Below, one piece after another: positions 33,594 through 45,161 of a stretch of 64,000 bases of DNA; the stretch's first letter is position 1, and the number at the start of each line of letters is the position of its first letter. The notes under the pieces were generated by a model, which saw only the letters and a program-made list of their open reading frames with translations, made no database searches and was not told where the DNA came from. The stretch is from Colletotrichum lupini (taxonomy: Eukaryota; Ascomycota; Sordariomycetes; Glomerellales; Glomerellaceae), in NCBI RefSeq assembly GCF_023278565.1, contig NC_064678.1, positions 1,116,001 to 1,180,000 on the forward strand, written 5' to 3'. Both the position numbers and the translations under genes were made by a program.

Positions 33594-34398
33594 CTATGTC
33601 AGGGAGGAAACCCCCCACTCAACGCCTTGATGCCTCAACCTCTTCCTCAGACATATCACAGAGCTCATAGTATTTACTAACTGTGGTGAATAAGGCGTAA
33701 TTGCTGGCCGGCAATTACGGATCCGTTTTTGTACGACACTAACTAACTCGCTCAACTTTGGCTCCGAGGCTTCGAATATCTTCACCTGCTTGCGCATGGC
33801 CATCGCCTCTTCTCCGACTTCAATTCCACTGGGAATACTGTCAGCCAAGAACCATGACTTCCTCCTCGAAACAGATCTGTAGTGTGTAGTTGTCAGCCCA
33901 GTCGCTCATCCTCTACAATATGTCTGACCTGGCGGAGTTGTAAAGTATAGAGCAAATTCATTCAACATACTTCTGCCTCCCGCATGATGTTGTTCGAGGC
34001 GCACCATACTTCATACGTCTTTCTCCCGTTCGTTTTAATGAGTCGTGCAATGCCAAAAACTTCACAGAGAGTATCTGCAGCTTCGGTCTTTTGATCCGGT
34101 AATTCCGTGGGCGCAGTGAGAAACTTGGCAAAGATACTCCGGATTCTATCTTCATCGGCAGTCTGCACAAGCTGTCTAAGGCAGCACTGCGTGTCTTCAA
34201 TGGGTACTTGGCGCCACATGAAGTCGGTCATAGTATGGCGGTACCTCCACTCTAGGGCATCAGCATGCGAAGGGACTTTCGTTCGTAGTGCGGTCTACTT
34301 CGTTATTTTAGGTCAGCGCTGGGAAATAACAATTCATTATTGTCGTATGATTAATGATTTGTGGAGAAACTTTCTGCAGTCGGCAACAAGCTCTTACG
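33594..34398 (-). CDS. hypothetical protein, uncertain gene structure
   Basis: Coding-like minus-strand sequence. An exon beginning at 34294 reads through RTKVPSHADALEWRYRHT, MTDFMWRQVPIEDTQ and ADTLCEVFGIARLI to NNIMREAE before a GTATGT donor near 33970. Upstream, QQCEHLVELQNSF ends at a GTAAGA donor at 34398 and joins in phase, but no ATG is in that frame; the nearest, at 34470, is one base out. Downstream, DSIPSGIEVGEEAMAMRKQ continues in a frame that does not fit the donor phase. No family is recognised. It could be a poorly resolved real gene or a decaying one next to the RIP-damaged retrotransposon. Confidence 0.35.
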
Positions 34399-34959
34399 AT
34401 GAATGAATTTTGGAGCTCCACGAGATGTTCGCACTGTTGTTCGGTGATACCTCCGTTTGTTGACGACATGGCCAACCTTGGAGCTCCGATCGGGACTTCG
34501 GACTTGAAAAAAAGCTAAACTATGGTGGTAGAGTATGTGACAAGAATCTGGGGGTGTGGTGTGTGCCATTTCAAGCATACATCAAGTATCCTATTTATGC
34601 ACGCACATGATGATTAAGCCTTGGTAGTGGCTGCTGACACGACGAAGATGCACGATGTTGAGCTGACGACCTTGACTTCTTGTAATCAAACCCCGCAGAT
34701 CCTTCGCTCTCGTTGGGTCTTGACACCACTTGATTGGCGGCAGTGATCAAAGAAGGCACCTCAGCAAGGATGAAACCCACATGATTCGAAACACACAATC
34801 ATGGGCCATGCATAAGTTCTTTTGTCAATCTCTTACTTCCTGGAATTACGAGCCTCGTTCTCAAAACCTACAATATCCAATGAAAACTATTCTCTCAAGT
34901 AATCAAACATCTTCGCCGTGACTTAACCCAATGTAAACCAACATAAGGAAGATATAAAC
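34399..34959. other. boundary region left of the Copia element
   Basis: No gene is supported. Base composition shifts sharply at about 34960 into the AT-rich retroelement. The last five bases before the element, TAAAC, are the target duplication. Confidence 0.4.
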
Positions 34960-35164
34960 TATTAGTATCCCTATTATAGGGTAGTTAGTTCGAACCGTAG
35001 TTAACGAAGAGATTAATTAAACTATATAAATATCTGCGTAGTAAGTAGAAAAAGGAGGTTCTAACTATAGGTTAGGCTAGCTACGATAATTATAAATAGG
35101 GCCCCTAATTAGCCCCTGCGTAGTCGGCTATATACCGCGGTCGAATTAGACTTCTAATCCGATA
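34960..35164 (-). repeat. 3' LTR of the Copia element (left end)
   Basis: 205 bp. It differs from the right LTR at 13 positions by eye, all transitions. Its outer end reads TA where the family would have TG, and its inner end TA where the other copy has CA, consistent with RIP at the terminal dinucleotides. Confidence 0.92.
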
Positions 35165-38100
35165 CTAACTTTCTCTTTTTTTTATCGATTTAACTACTAC
35201 GGTTAGAGGTATAATTCGACCTTAGGCCCGTTTACTAAGTCGTCTCCTTTTCCCCCTTTTCTTTACTCTTTTTATATAACCTATCCCTCTATTTATATAG
35301 TAACTTTTCTATTACTTACGAATTACTCTAATCCCTTATTTAGTACTACTTTTATAAAAGCGTCTACGAGGTTATTTTTATTATTAATTTAATAGATTTT
35401 AAGTATTTCGCACCTTTTATACGATTACCTAAGGGCTATAATATCGATTATAAGCCTCTTTTCTTTCGTCGTTCTTAATTTAATAAGGTATTCGTATAGC
35501 GAGTAGGAATCGGTATAGATAACCGTTAAAATAAGTAAAAAGCTAATTCGATCGGTAATCTTCTTTAGTATTATTAAAATCGTATAGGAGAGGTTAACGT
35601 CGTTAACTATACTATAAACCTCCGATACTAGCACACTTCTTATTACCCGCTTATTTTTAATTAACGAGTAGTAGATTATATTATTATATATAGTAAATTC
35701 GCTCTCGCCTATACTCTCGTTAGCTAGGATAATAATATACCCTAATTATAAAATAAGGTCGTTATTATTCGTAAATAACTTATTAATAAAGACGTAGAGC
35801 TTACTAGTCATAAGGTTAATTAGGTAGTAAACGAGACCTCGATCGAGATTCGTTTACTACTACTTAAGCCGCTTATTAAGTACCTCGACGTCCCGTTCGG
35901 TTAGATCTATAGCCTACGTTATTTTAATATAATTAAACGTCGCTTTAGGCTAATAAATACTTATAATATATACCCCTCGCGCGAGCTTAGCCTTATACCG
36001 CTTCTTAACGTTAGTTATATTTAGATTAATAAGGTTAATCTTCTCGCCCTACCCCTTTTACTAAAAAACGACGGTTTCCCTTTTAATTATAAGAATCCCG
36101 CCGTTAAATACTAGGGGGGTATTTATTATAAAGACCTCTTTTAGCTTTATTACGAAGCCCGCTTTTTAAAGCTCTTTATCTTCCTTTTTTATAAAATTAA
36201 TATCGAATAGGCCTAATATATCGTCGGTCTATATTTTAACGATCCTAAATTAGTCGCCTTCGTACTCCGCGACTAATAAGCACGGGTTATATATAGAGGT
36301 AACTATTAATAGTTAATTAATATAAAAATTGTAGTAAGTAGCTTATTAATAGGTACCCGATTCTGTGAGCCTATATAGTAGCTTAAGCACTTTAATAATC
36401 GTGTTTTCTAAGTACTTACTAACTATTTCCTTTAGTAAATAGGCTAGGATTTTCCTTATAAGCCCTATGGCCGATTAGGTATAGGCCTAGGTAATATTAC
36501 GGCTCTAAATCTCGTATCCCTTCTTCTATAATAATACTATTAGTACTATTATTAATCGTTAGCTATAGCGCTATATAATAGGCAATTATATAAGTAGCGT
36601 CGCTTTTTTAACGTCGCTATACCCCTAAATTACGTATCTAAACTTCTCGTACGGCTAGGGTATTCTTTTCCTTTTAATCTTACGAACTATTCGTAATTTA
36701 AATATATAGAGGTTTATATATTTTTCTAGGTCGTATAGGATAAATCGATAGACCCCTCGATCGCAAAGAGTATTTACTTTAATAAAATCTAATCCCTTAT
36801 ACGGCTTTCTAATAGTTATAATTATGCCTTCTTTACGTAGTTTAACCGCTAGCTCGAAATCGGCTTTCTCTTTTACTATATAAAAAGTATTAATTACCTC
36901 GTTACTAATAATAAATTACCGCGTTAGGGCTTACCGTCGTAGTCTTTTATAACGTCTCGCCGGTAGTATTAGTACCCTTTTAGCAATTTCCTCTTCCTCG
37001 TCGTTTATTAATACTACTATAACGATTTTATTAAAGATAATTTCCTATGCCTCTACCGCGGGTTATATAGTTTCCCCTAGCTCTTCTTCTTTTCATAAGT
37101 TAGAAATTACCTCGTTAGGATCTATATAGTACGGTCTAATTACCGTAATTAATACTTTAAGTAGCTAGTTACGATCTCTCGCGACTATATAAGAGCGCTC
37201 GTTAACGGAAATTAACTTATATAGCTTAGCTTACTATTAAGTAATTTCGCACTATACTTATATATCCAAATTTAGTAGCATATTTAGATTATCCCCTATA
37301 TCGGGCCCATTACGTATAATAATTACCTTATTAACTTACCTTTTTATACTTACCTCGCACAGTACCCGCATTACTTTTTTAATTACTCGGGCTCGTTAGC
37401 TTATACTTAGTAATAGTAGCGAGGCTAAGGTCGTTCTTAGATATACTCTAAATACTAATAGCGTTAATATAAGTCCGTTAGGCCCTATAGTATCGTTATA
37501 GTATTTAAGTACTATCTAGAGGTATTCGTTATTAATAGAATCCGGATTTTCCTTTTTAATAATTCTAAACGCCTTTTTTAACTATTAATATACCCTTTCT
37601 ACCTTTCTAATACTATAGTACGCTTTAATAAGTACGACTTTTAGCTATATACTATAGGCCGTCGTATTATCCCTAAATTTTACTAACTTAAAGCTAGTAC
37701 TAGCGTCGGTTCTAATGCCGTTTAGCGGCCCTTAGTATATATCGATCTAGCTTTTTCGCAGGGCTGCCTATACTATCTTTATTTATAGATCCTAGAGGAA
37801 TTACCCTACTTAGAAAGATATAGCTACGTCGATTATATATAGTACTAGCCGACTGTTTAAATAGAAAATATTAACGACGATTTCCTAGTTAAAGTTGAGC
37901 TTATTACGTAATTTAAACTTAAATCTGCGTAGGCTCTGCGCATTTATTTAGTATTAATAATATACTTTTATTAACTACTCTAGCGCCCCTATTTCGATAT
38001 TATTATTACCTAATTACTTTAGGAGGTTATATAGCCTCGTAACTAACGGGTACCTAAATCTCCGGTATAGTTTTCTAAGCTCACTTTCCGTTAGGTAATT

Positions 38101-41100
38101 AATTAACTTCGTATTATTAATAAGCTTTATAAACGTATACCCCTATTATCGTTCGACTACTTTAAAGTACTTACCGCTAGAGATTCTATTCCTCGTATTA
38201 TCGACTATAATACCTAGTCGATATATATTTTTTAAATATAAGAGAAATAGGGTATTAATAAGTAAAATATAAAAAGTTATCGTTCTAAAATATATCTCTA
38301 CTTCTACTATACCTAGGGCGACGATTTCCTTACCTAGGCCGAAACTAATCTTTATAATACCCGCCGTTAACATATTAAGCGTTACTAATACGATCTTTTA
38401 TAGCGCTTAGAATTGCCCTTTTCTTTTAGTTAACTATTACGATACCTTAGTATCTAAGATAATCTTATAAAAATCGTCTAGGCCGTACTTTTCGCTTACG
38501 TAAAATACTTATACGAGCTTAGTATTTAAGGGATCTAAGTAGTATAAAAAGGACCCCTCTAGCTGCCCCTAGATATGCTTAGTACTATGTTCTTTTTTTT
38601 TTTAAATATTAAGAGAGATAGCGTCTTCTCTTTAATCGTTAAGATAATAGGCTTCGGCCCTATTAAATTCGCCCTTTCGGCCGCCTCCGTATCCGTCGTT
38701 TAAAGGACCTTCCCTTACTATTTATAAATAAAAGCTTACTTATTAAAAACTTCTACTACCCTCTATTCGTTTAGCTTTATATATCCTCTAGAGGCTAACG
38801 GGGCGAAAAAAGAGTAGTTAATATCGTCGATTTCGTCGTAATCTAATTCGTTAGTATAGGGGGTAAGATCTTCTTTATCTTCCGAATTTCCTATAGGGGG
38901 TATATGCTTTAGGTCGCTATTTTAGCTACCGTCGCTAGGTTCTATACCCCTAGATCTTCTTTTATATATAATAAAGAATTAGTTAAACTAACGAGGGCTA
39001 GTTTTACTATTTACTACCCTCGACTTTCTATACTATTCGTACGATTTAGTACGCTCTTCTTCGGAGTAGTTACTTAACTAATATCTATTTTTTTATAAAT
39101 ATAGTATTACCTCTTTTATTACCCTGCCCGTAAGTTAAATCTCTACCTATTTAACGAATCTAAGCCTCCTTATTAACGATTGCTATATCTAGCCTCTTTT
39201 CCTTTCTTATTATACGTTCGATTAACTTAATATTATTAATAAGGGCCGTCGTATACTTAAAAGTAGGTTTAGCGCGGCATTTTTATTTTAATATTAAAGC
39301 TAGATCTTAGCCTTAAGTAGAGCGTTTCGTAGTCTTTAAGTGCCTAGTATAGGGTGATTTTTACCTCTAGTATATACTAAACTACGGTATAAAAATATCC
39401 GACTTTCTGCTTATTTATCCCCTTATTTAGCTAGGTTTTCGTTAGCTTATCGATTCGATCGATAAGCTCTTCGAGGATCTTTACTCGCGATTTACCCTCT
39501 ATTATCCTAGCTATAAATATAAAAAAAATCGCTCGTAGCTTAGATAGGAGCTCTAGGTTCTTATCGTAAGTCTCGAAGCGGCTTCGGATTGCGTTAATTA
39601 TACTAAAAAAGTCGTTTTAATTAAGATTACGTACCGCTTCGTAATAATAATTAGAGGCTTTGCTTATGAGTACGATATTAATTACCGAATAATATTAGTA
39701 TTCCCTAATTCCGACTTTTTTATAATAATCGTAAAACATCGTTAGGGTTTTTTATAAGACCTTATACTTCCCCCTAGAATATAATTTCTCTTTTAGAAAG
39801 ATCTTTTTAAAGTCTATAAATTGCCTCGTATTTACTATTAGATTTTCGGTATTTATATACGATCCCTACGTCGCTACGTACTATTAGTAATTTTAGGTCG
39901 TTTACCTCCTTTCTTATTAACCGATCGGCGCCGAATTTCGTATTAATAGCAGTAACGAGTTATAAATTAAAATAGGCAGAATTATTAATTATCGTACTTC
40001 TAGTACTATATTTTACCCCGGTATATCCTTTTATAACGATAGATTTCCGTTAGTAATTATAGGGAGGAAATCTGGGTCGTTTACCCTTTTTCTAAATTTA
40101 TTAAAGCGATTATACGCTCTATTAACTTATACCTAGTTCTATAATACGAATTCCTTTTCTATAATTATCGCTACTAGTATTTTATATAGCTCTCGCGATT
40201 ATAATTATACTAGTAATACCCCTCGCCCGTAGAGGAATTTATTAACTACTTTTATAATTCTTAGGCTTGCGCTTACGAACTATTCGTCTAGCTAGTAACT
40301 AAGGTCGTTTACGATCTTATAGAATAGGGGTTGCCCCTATAGCCCCTTTTTTTTATAAACCTTAGTTAAATAGATTAATACTGCGTTAATTTACTTATCG
40401 TTAGGCTAATCTGCGATTCTATATATCTACGTCCCCTAATAATCCGGGTTAATATTTACCTACTTATAAGGGATTAGGATTCTATTTAAGATCGGGTTTT
40501 ATCCTCTTTTTCTTTACCCTAACTCGCTAAGGGTCGTACTCTAGCTTATACCCGTATTAATAGTTACTAGCGTGTTTAATTTTAATAAAAATATATCTAA
40601 TCCGCGCGCGGGTTATAATAAATCCGTACTTTTACTACCCGACGAATTTATTAAGGTTTTAAAAATTCCCGCTTCCTCTTACCGTCTCGTTATTATTCTC
40701 GTTTCTACTATTTTTAGTAATTATTACTACTCTTTTAGATTGCTAGCTATCGTACTTACTAAGATCCTCTTTTTTATTTAATAAAAAAGGGTAGGTTTTA
40801 GTAGTTCTTTTTAATAATAGTAGCGGTAAACGTTTATATTACTATAAGAAGATATAGTGATTAGTCTCGGGATCTTTATTAGTTACCGATTTTTACTATC
40901 CCGTATACTTCTAGCCTCCTAAGCCTCGTGCTCTCTATAATCTCTAAATAGCTTCCTTAGTTAATTTTTTAAAATTAGTAATCTTACGCCGGGAGCTAGT
41001 ATAAAAAAGAAGCCCTTTAGCGGCCCTCTAGAGGATTCTTTTCTTTTCCCCTTAGATCCTCGTTTTTTTTAGCTTTTTTTTAAGCTAATAGTAACTTTAG

Positions 41101-41791
41101 CGAGAGGTCGTAGGACTATTTTAGAGTAGCTACTTTTTTTTTAAGTTAATCTCTAAGATCCGTAATACTCTTAGTTCGATATTATTAAGACCTCTAAATT
41201 CCCTCCTCCCTCGTTAAACCGTCCCTTATATTATATTCTTAAGTAATACCTAGGGGGTAGTTAAGGGAGCTACGAGGAGGTTATTTAAATCGCGGGCTTA
41301 AGGTCGTACTCGTAAGGTCCTCGTAATAATAAACTTTCCTATATATTATAAATCTCTTAGCTTAATAACTCCTATAAGGTTACCTTCGTTACTAAGTAAA
41401 AATGTTTATATTTAAAAATCCCCTTTTTCGATCGCGCGGTGCTTTTTTATATTATACTTTTATTAATTTAACTAGTTAATTTCTAATTGCGGGCCGGCTA
41501 TAAAAAAATCGTTTAATAAAAAAGCTACTCGGGGCGACGGTAAAAGGCTAGTTACTTAAGTAGTTCCGTTAATTAACGTAGTTTAATATAGTAAACGTCG
41601 ACCTCTCGTAGGTAGTAAAAGGCTACAATTACTTAATTCCGTACGGTATTTAAGAATTACCCCCTTTTTTATTTACTTCCGTAAGGTTAATTAATATAAA
41701 TCTCCTATCCCGTGCGGTATTAAGAGGTCGTCTTTTTTATATAGCGAGATACCTTACTAATTTACGATAATAGAATTTAATTACTAATTAG

Positions 41792-41996
41792 TATTAGTAT
41801 CCCTATTATAAAGTAGTTAGTTCGAACCGTAGTTAACGAAGAGATTAATTAAACTATATAAATATCTACGTAGTAGGTAGAAAAAGGAGGTTTTAACTAT
41901 AGGTTAGGCTAGCTACGATAATCGTAAATAGGGCCCCCAATTGGCCCCTGCGCAGTCGGCTATATGCCGCGGTCGAATTAGACTTCCAATCCGACA
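41792..41996 (-). repeat. 5' LTR of the Copia element (right end)
   Basis: 205 bp, same length as its partner. It keeps more CA/TG dinucleotides than the left copy, including the terminal CA, so it is the less damaged LTR. It is followed directly by the TAAAC target duplication. Confidence 0.92.
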
Positions 41997-42134
41997 TAAA
42001 CGTAGAAAGCTCTTCGGTCAAAGAAAGTGTTCTCGAGTTTCATCTCGACTGCCCTTAGTTTGGACGTGACTTTCCAATAGCAACCTTTTCATGCGACAAC
42101 AGGAACAGAATGAGCCTATAAACAAGATGGGCCA

Positions 42135-44379
42135 CTAGAGACGACTGGAAACACCTGAACGGCGCTTGGGAATAGGTGTATCCCGATAGGCTGGTGGCAG
42201 AATACCTGCGAGTTCAGCTTTGATCTGCAATGCCAAAGTCCGTGAATGCCATCGCTGAAGCCTCGTATCACCACCCATAACCCAGTAGTTGTCAAGCCGG
42301 GACTGCCGTTTCCACACTCCCCGAACCTCTCCTTCCGAATCGACACCCCAGGTTGCATCAAGTCGAGCGGCGATCTCTCGAGGTCCAAGGGTTCCGCTGT
42401 TTCCGTCTTGGTCTCCTCTTGACGGATTGTTAATGTCATTCGTTGTCGAGGCCCCCAGTATGTTTGCCGCCGTCGTACGCGCGTCTCGGTCAGCAAATCC
42501 CGTACACCACACCACGGCATCCGCATCAAGTGTGCTACCGTCAGAGAATTTGAGTCCAGTGGTAGTGAAGGCGACGGGCTCGACATTGGCTTTGACACCT
42601 GCTTTACCCTCGGCTATCAGCGCCGTGCCGCCCACATCGAGGTAGTGTCCTCCAGCCTTTTCAAACAAATTGACCATCAAGCAGCATTCCGGTGAGCGGC
42701 TGTCTAAGACGGGGAATCCGGCTTTGGCAAGGGCGGCATAGCGATCCGGCTCTTGAGAGGCAAGGTGGGAGAAGTGTCCCCGCACCATGTGAGCGTCGAT
42801 GTTAGTGGGCATCGCCATGGAATCCTTATCTGCTTCCACGCCAAGCTTCTCGTAATTTCCATGCGCTGCAGGATCGCACACGTACGCGACTGGGAAGATG
42901 TAAGTCGGGGAGCGAACAACCATTGTGGTCGCCAGACCGGCAGCGTAGCAATCCTCGAGAATGTCAAACGCGGTGTTTGCTGAGCCTATGACCAGAGCAG
43001 ACTAGGTGAGAAAATACGGGTCAATCAAGTAATTTATCGCCGTCCGATTCGAAGCATTTGACTGACCTTGACACCAAGCATCTTCAAGTCTTTGGCGTTA
43101 CGATAGGCAGTAGAGTGAACACTGACACCCCGATAAAGATCAGCATCAGCCATAGGCGGCATATGAGGCTTCTGCGATCCTATCCCTGTTGCTTGAACTA
43201 TGTGCCTGGCCACCGCAACACGCTGACCGGTGGGTGACAAAAATGTCACTGTGTAGAGTTTTGAAGCCTGGCTGTATGTTGTCGAAATAACCTTGGTCGA
43301 GTTGAGAATGTTCAGATTGAATATTTCCACGTATCGCTTCACCTGATTTGCAAGTTCCTCTCTAGTGAGGAAGTGTGGAAATTGCTGCTCTTTTGCGTAT
43401 TCTAACCAGATTGCTTAACGTGAGTATGACTGGAATACTCCGCAGTTCGGACTCAACGCTTACCTAGGTACGCCATGGTGCATATCGCTGTTGGAATATG
43501 GAACTTCATTGCGTGGTAGCGAAGAGCCCAGTTGTCTCCCGGGGTGGGGTTCCGATCGAGCATGACGCTCTCGACACCCAAAGCCTTCAGCCGAGCAGCG
43601 ACTGTCACTGCGCTACATCATTTCAAGTACACGTACTCGTTAGCTAATGTGAATTCGTTGATGGAATCGATATTTCGTTCGAGCTTACCTGTTGCCGCCA
43701 CCGATGATGATCACATCGGTTTTGAACTGTTTGAGAATGCCCAGCTGCTTTGCAGGACCCCGCAACAAACTCAAATTTTCGGGATAGTGGACAAAGTTCT
43801 CAAGTCTGGTGCTCAATACCCAAATTTTCCAGCTCACTATCTTCTTGTTTTCACTCTGGCGCTTGTGGGGTAGAAGAATAACTTTGCCATGGCAGTGAGC
43901 AGCAGGGCACGCTGTGCTGAATGTGAAATTACAGTCGATGAATTGCTTCGCGTCATGGGTCAGTCAGTCCGTCTTCCAACGAAATGGCTCGAATAAAGAC
44001 TCACGAGGGTAGGAGTGACCGGCGCGAAACTTGCAACTCCGTCAATCTCAATATCTGCTACTCCTCGGAGAATCTTTGTCTCTAGTAGGCTGCTTGCAAT
44101 GACGCCCGCCTGTTGGAATGTTCGAAGATGATACGTTAGTGCTAGCTGATCCTTCCAGTATGCCTGCTCCGCGAAGAAGCAGTCTTCCAGAGCAGTCACA
44201 TCATTAGCCTTCAGTGCTGATGTGAGTTTCCCGAAGAGATCGAGGGCGATGCTGGTAGTCGTGCTTCCGGTCATGTTGGCAGGGTCTATCATCCCCTCGG
44301 GGATGATCGGAAGAGGTGTCTCGGCCATCATTGTACGTATATCCGCCTTGAGCGGGTATTCTTCATACACTTCAGCCAT
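42135..44379 (-). CDS. flavin-containing monooxygenase with N-terminal extension
   Basis: 660 residues in five exons: 44379-44005, 43945-43689, 43612-43464, 43401-43067 and 43001-42135. The start is the ATG at 44379 (MAEVYEEYPL). Residues 1-200 form an extension with the look of a SnoaL/NTF2-like region (FIDCNFTFSTACPAAHCHGK). The FAD site VIIIGGGNSAVTVAARL spans intron 2, PTPGDNWALRYHAMKFH follows, and the FMO-type motif is LYRGVSVHSTAY. The NADP site is ALVIGSANTAFDIL. WCTGF near the C-terminus is also typical. The architecture matches the large fungal family of NAD(P)H-dependent flavoprotein monooxygenases. The gene sits between two RIP-damaged retroelements yet stays intact, suggesting purifying selection. 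Confidence 0.9.
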
Positions 44380-45150
44380 GATTTCTCTGTAGACTTTGTC
44401 AGCTTGACACAAACTTCACCTGGTCAGATAAGAAGAGTGGTGAGACGCAAATTCTTACCCCTAAGATTCTGTCCTGGTTGATGAAGCTTGGGACTGCCGC
44501 TAGCAAGTAGGTGACCAGGTGGCATGAATGAGGGGAAGTGTCTCATTCTTAGCTTTGTGACTACCATCTCAAAATGGGCAGAGATTCGTCCGATCCATTC
44601 TGTTCCAACGCGCCAACGGCCTTAGCCAATCGTGGCCGGCGAGCTTCCTGGCGGAATTGACGTCTCTCCGCGGCCGTCACACTAGAATATCACAGTGAGT
44701 AATAAATACAAGCAGCGACCGGAAGCGACCGGTGTTCGGTGTTCTCTGAATTCCTTCTTCTCCATAGCTTTCACTGCTGTCTGTGCGGAGAAGAAGCCGC
44801 TCGTCAGCTAGACCTAGACTCCGAGACTTGTCCTTCCTCACCTTTCGCAAGGCGTTGTGTACATGCTCTATTCGTCCCTACTCTCGAATCAAACGCATCA
44901 GTCATCTGCAGCCGTTCACGCCTGAACTCTAGCCCTGCCGTAAACTCTCGTCTCTTGAACTGCGGAGCTAGTGTGTGGGGGTCTTGGGGTCACCGCGGTG
45001 TCCGTTCATCACGTCCATCGTATCATGGACAACTTCTGCATCGTAGGAATCGCGCATCTTTGTTTTCAACATGCTTTGACTAAATGGTCCTGTACTTGAT
45101 TTAAGCTATACACAACACTTTTACAATCTTCAATGTCCTCAGTCTTAACG
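44380..45150. other. intergenic region between monooxygenase and LINE
   Basis: No gene is supported. An open frame of 114 codons at 44739-45083 lacks motifs. The last ten or so bases plus the following 11 bp carry the insertion target of the LINE. Confidence 0.4.
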
Positions 45151-45161
45151 CACTATTTTAT

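Larger units (their letters stand above)
34960..41996 (-). mobile_element. Copia-type LTR retrotransposon, complete, heavily RIP-damaged
   Basis: 7,037-bp element bounded by two 205-bp LTRs and a 5-bp target duplication TAAAC (34955-34959 and 41997-42001). The coding strand is minus. Traces in order: a protease/pre-integrase region near 38146-38373 with ISFGLGKEIVALGIVEVE, reverse transcriptase near 36200 with TDDILGLFD, and RNase H near 35425-35634 with TDSYSLYEYLIKLRTTKEKR. The order PR-INT-RT-RH is that of Copia, not Gypsy. A purine-rich tract next to the left LTR fits a polypurine tract for the minus orientation. Nearly all frames are closed; dinucleotides CA and TG are almost absent over long stretches, the product of CpA-to-TpA mutation. 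It cannot move by itself. Confidence 0.93.

Noticed and set aside
34960..41996. Gypsy-type assignment of the LTR element
   Set aside because: The traces appear in the order protease, reverse transcriptase, RNase H with the Copia RNase H pattern, and no integrase lies after RNase H.
44739..45083. 114-codon frame left of the LINE
   Set aside because: Low similarity to anything recognisable, Ser/Arg-rich chance composition, and adjacent to an insertion site.
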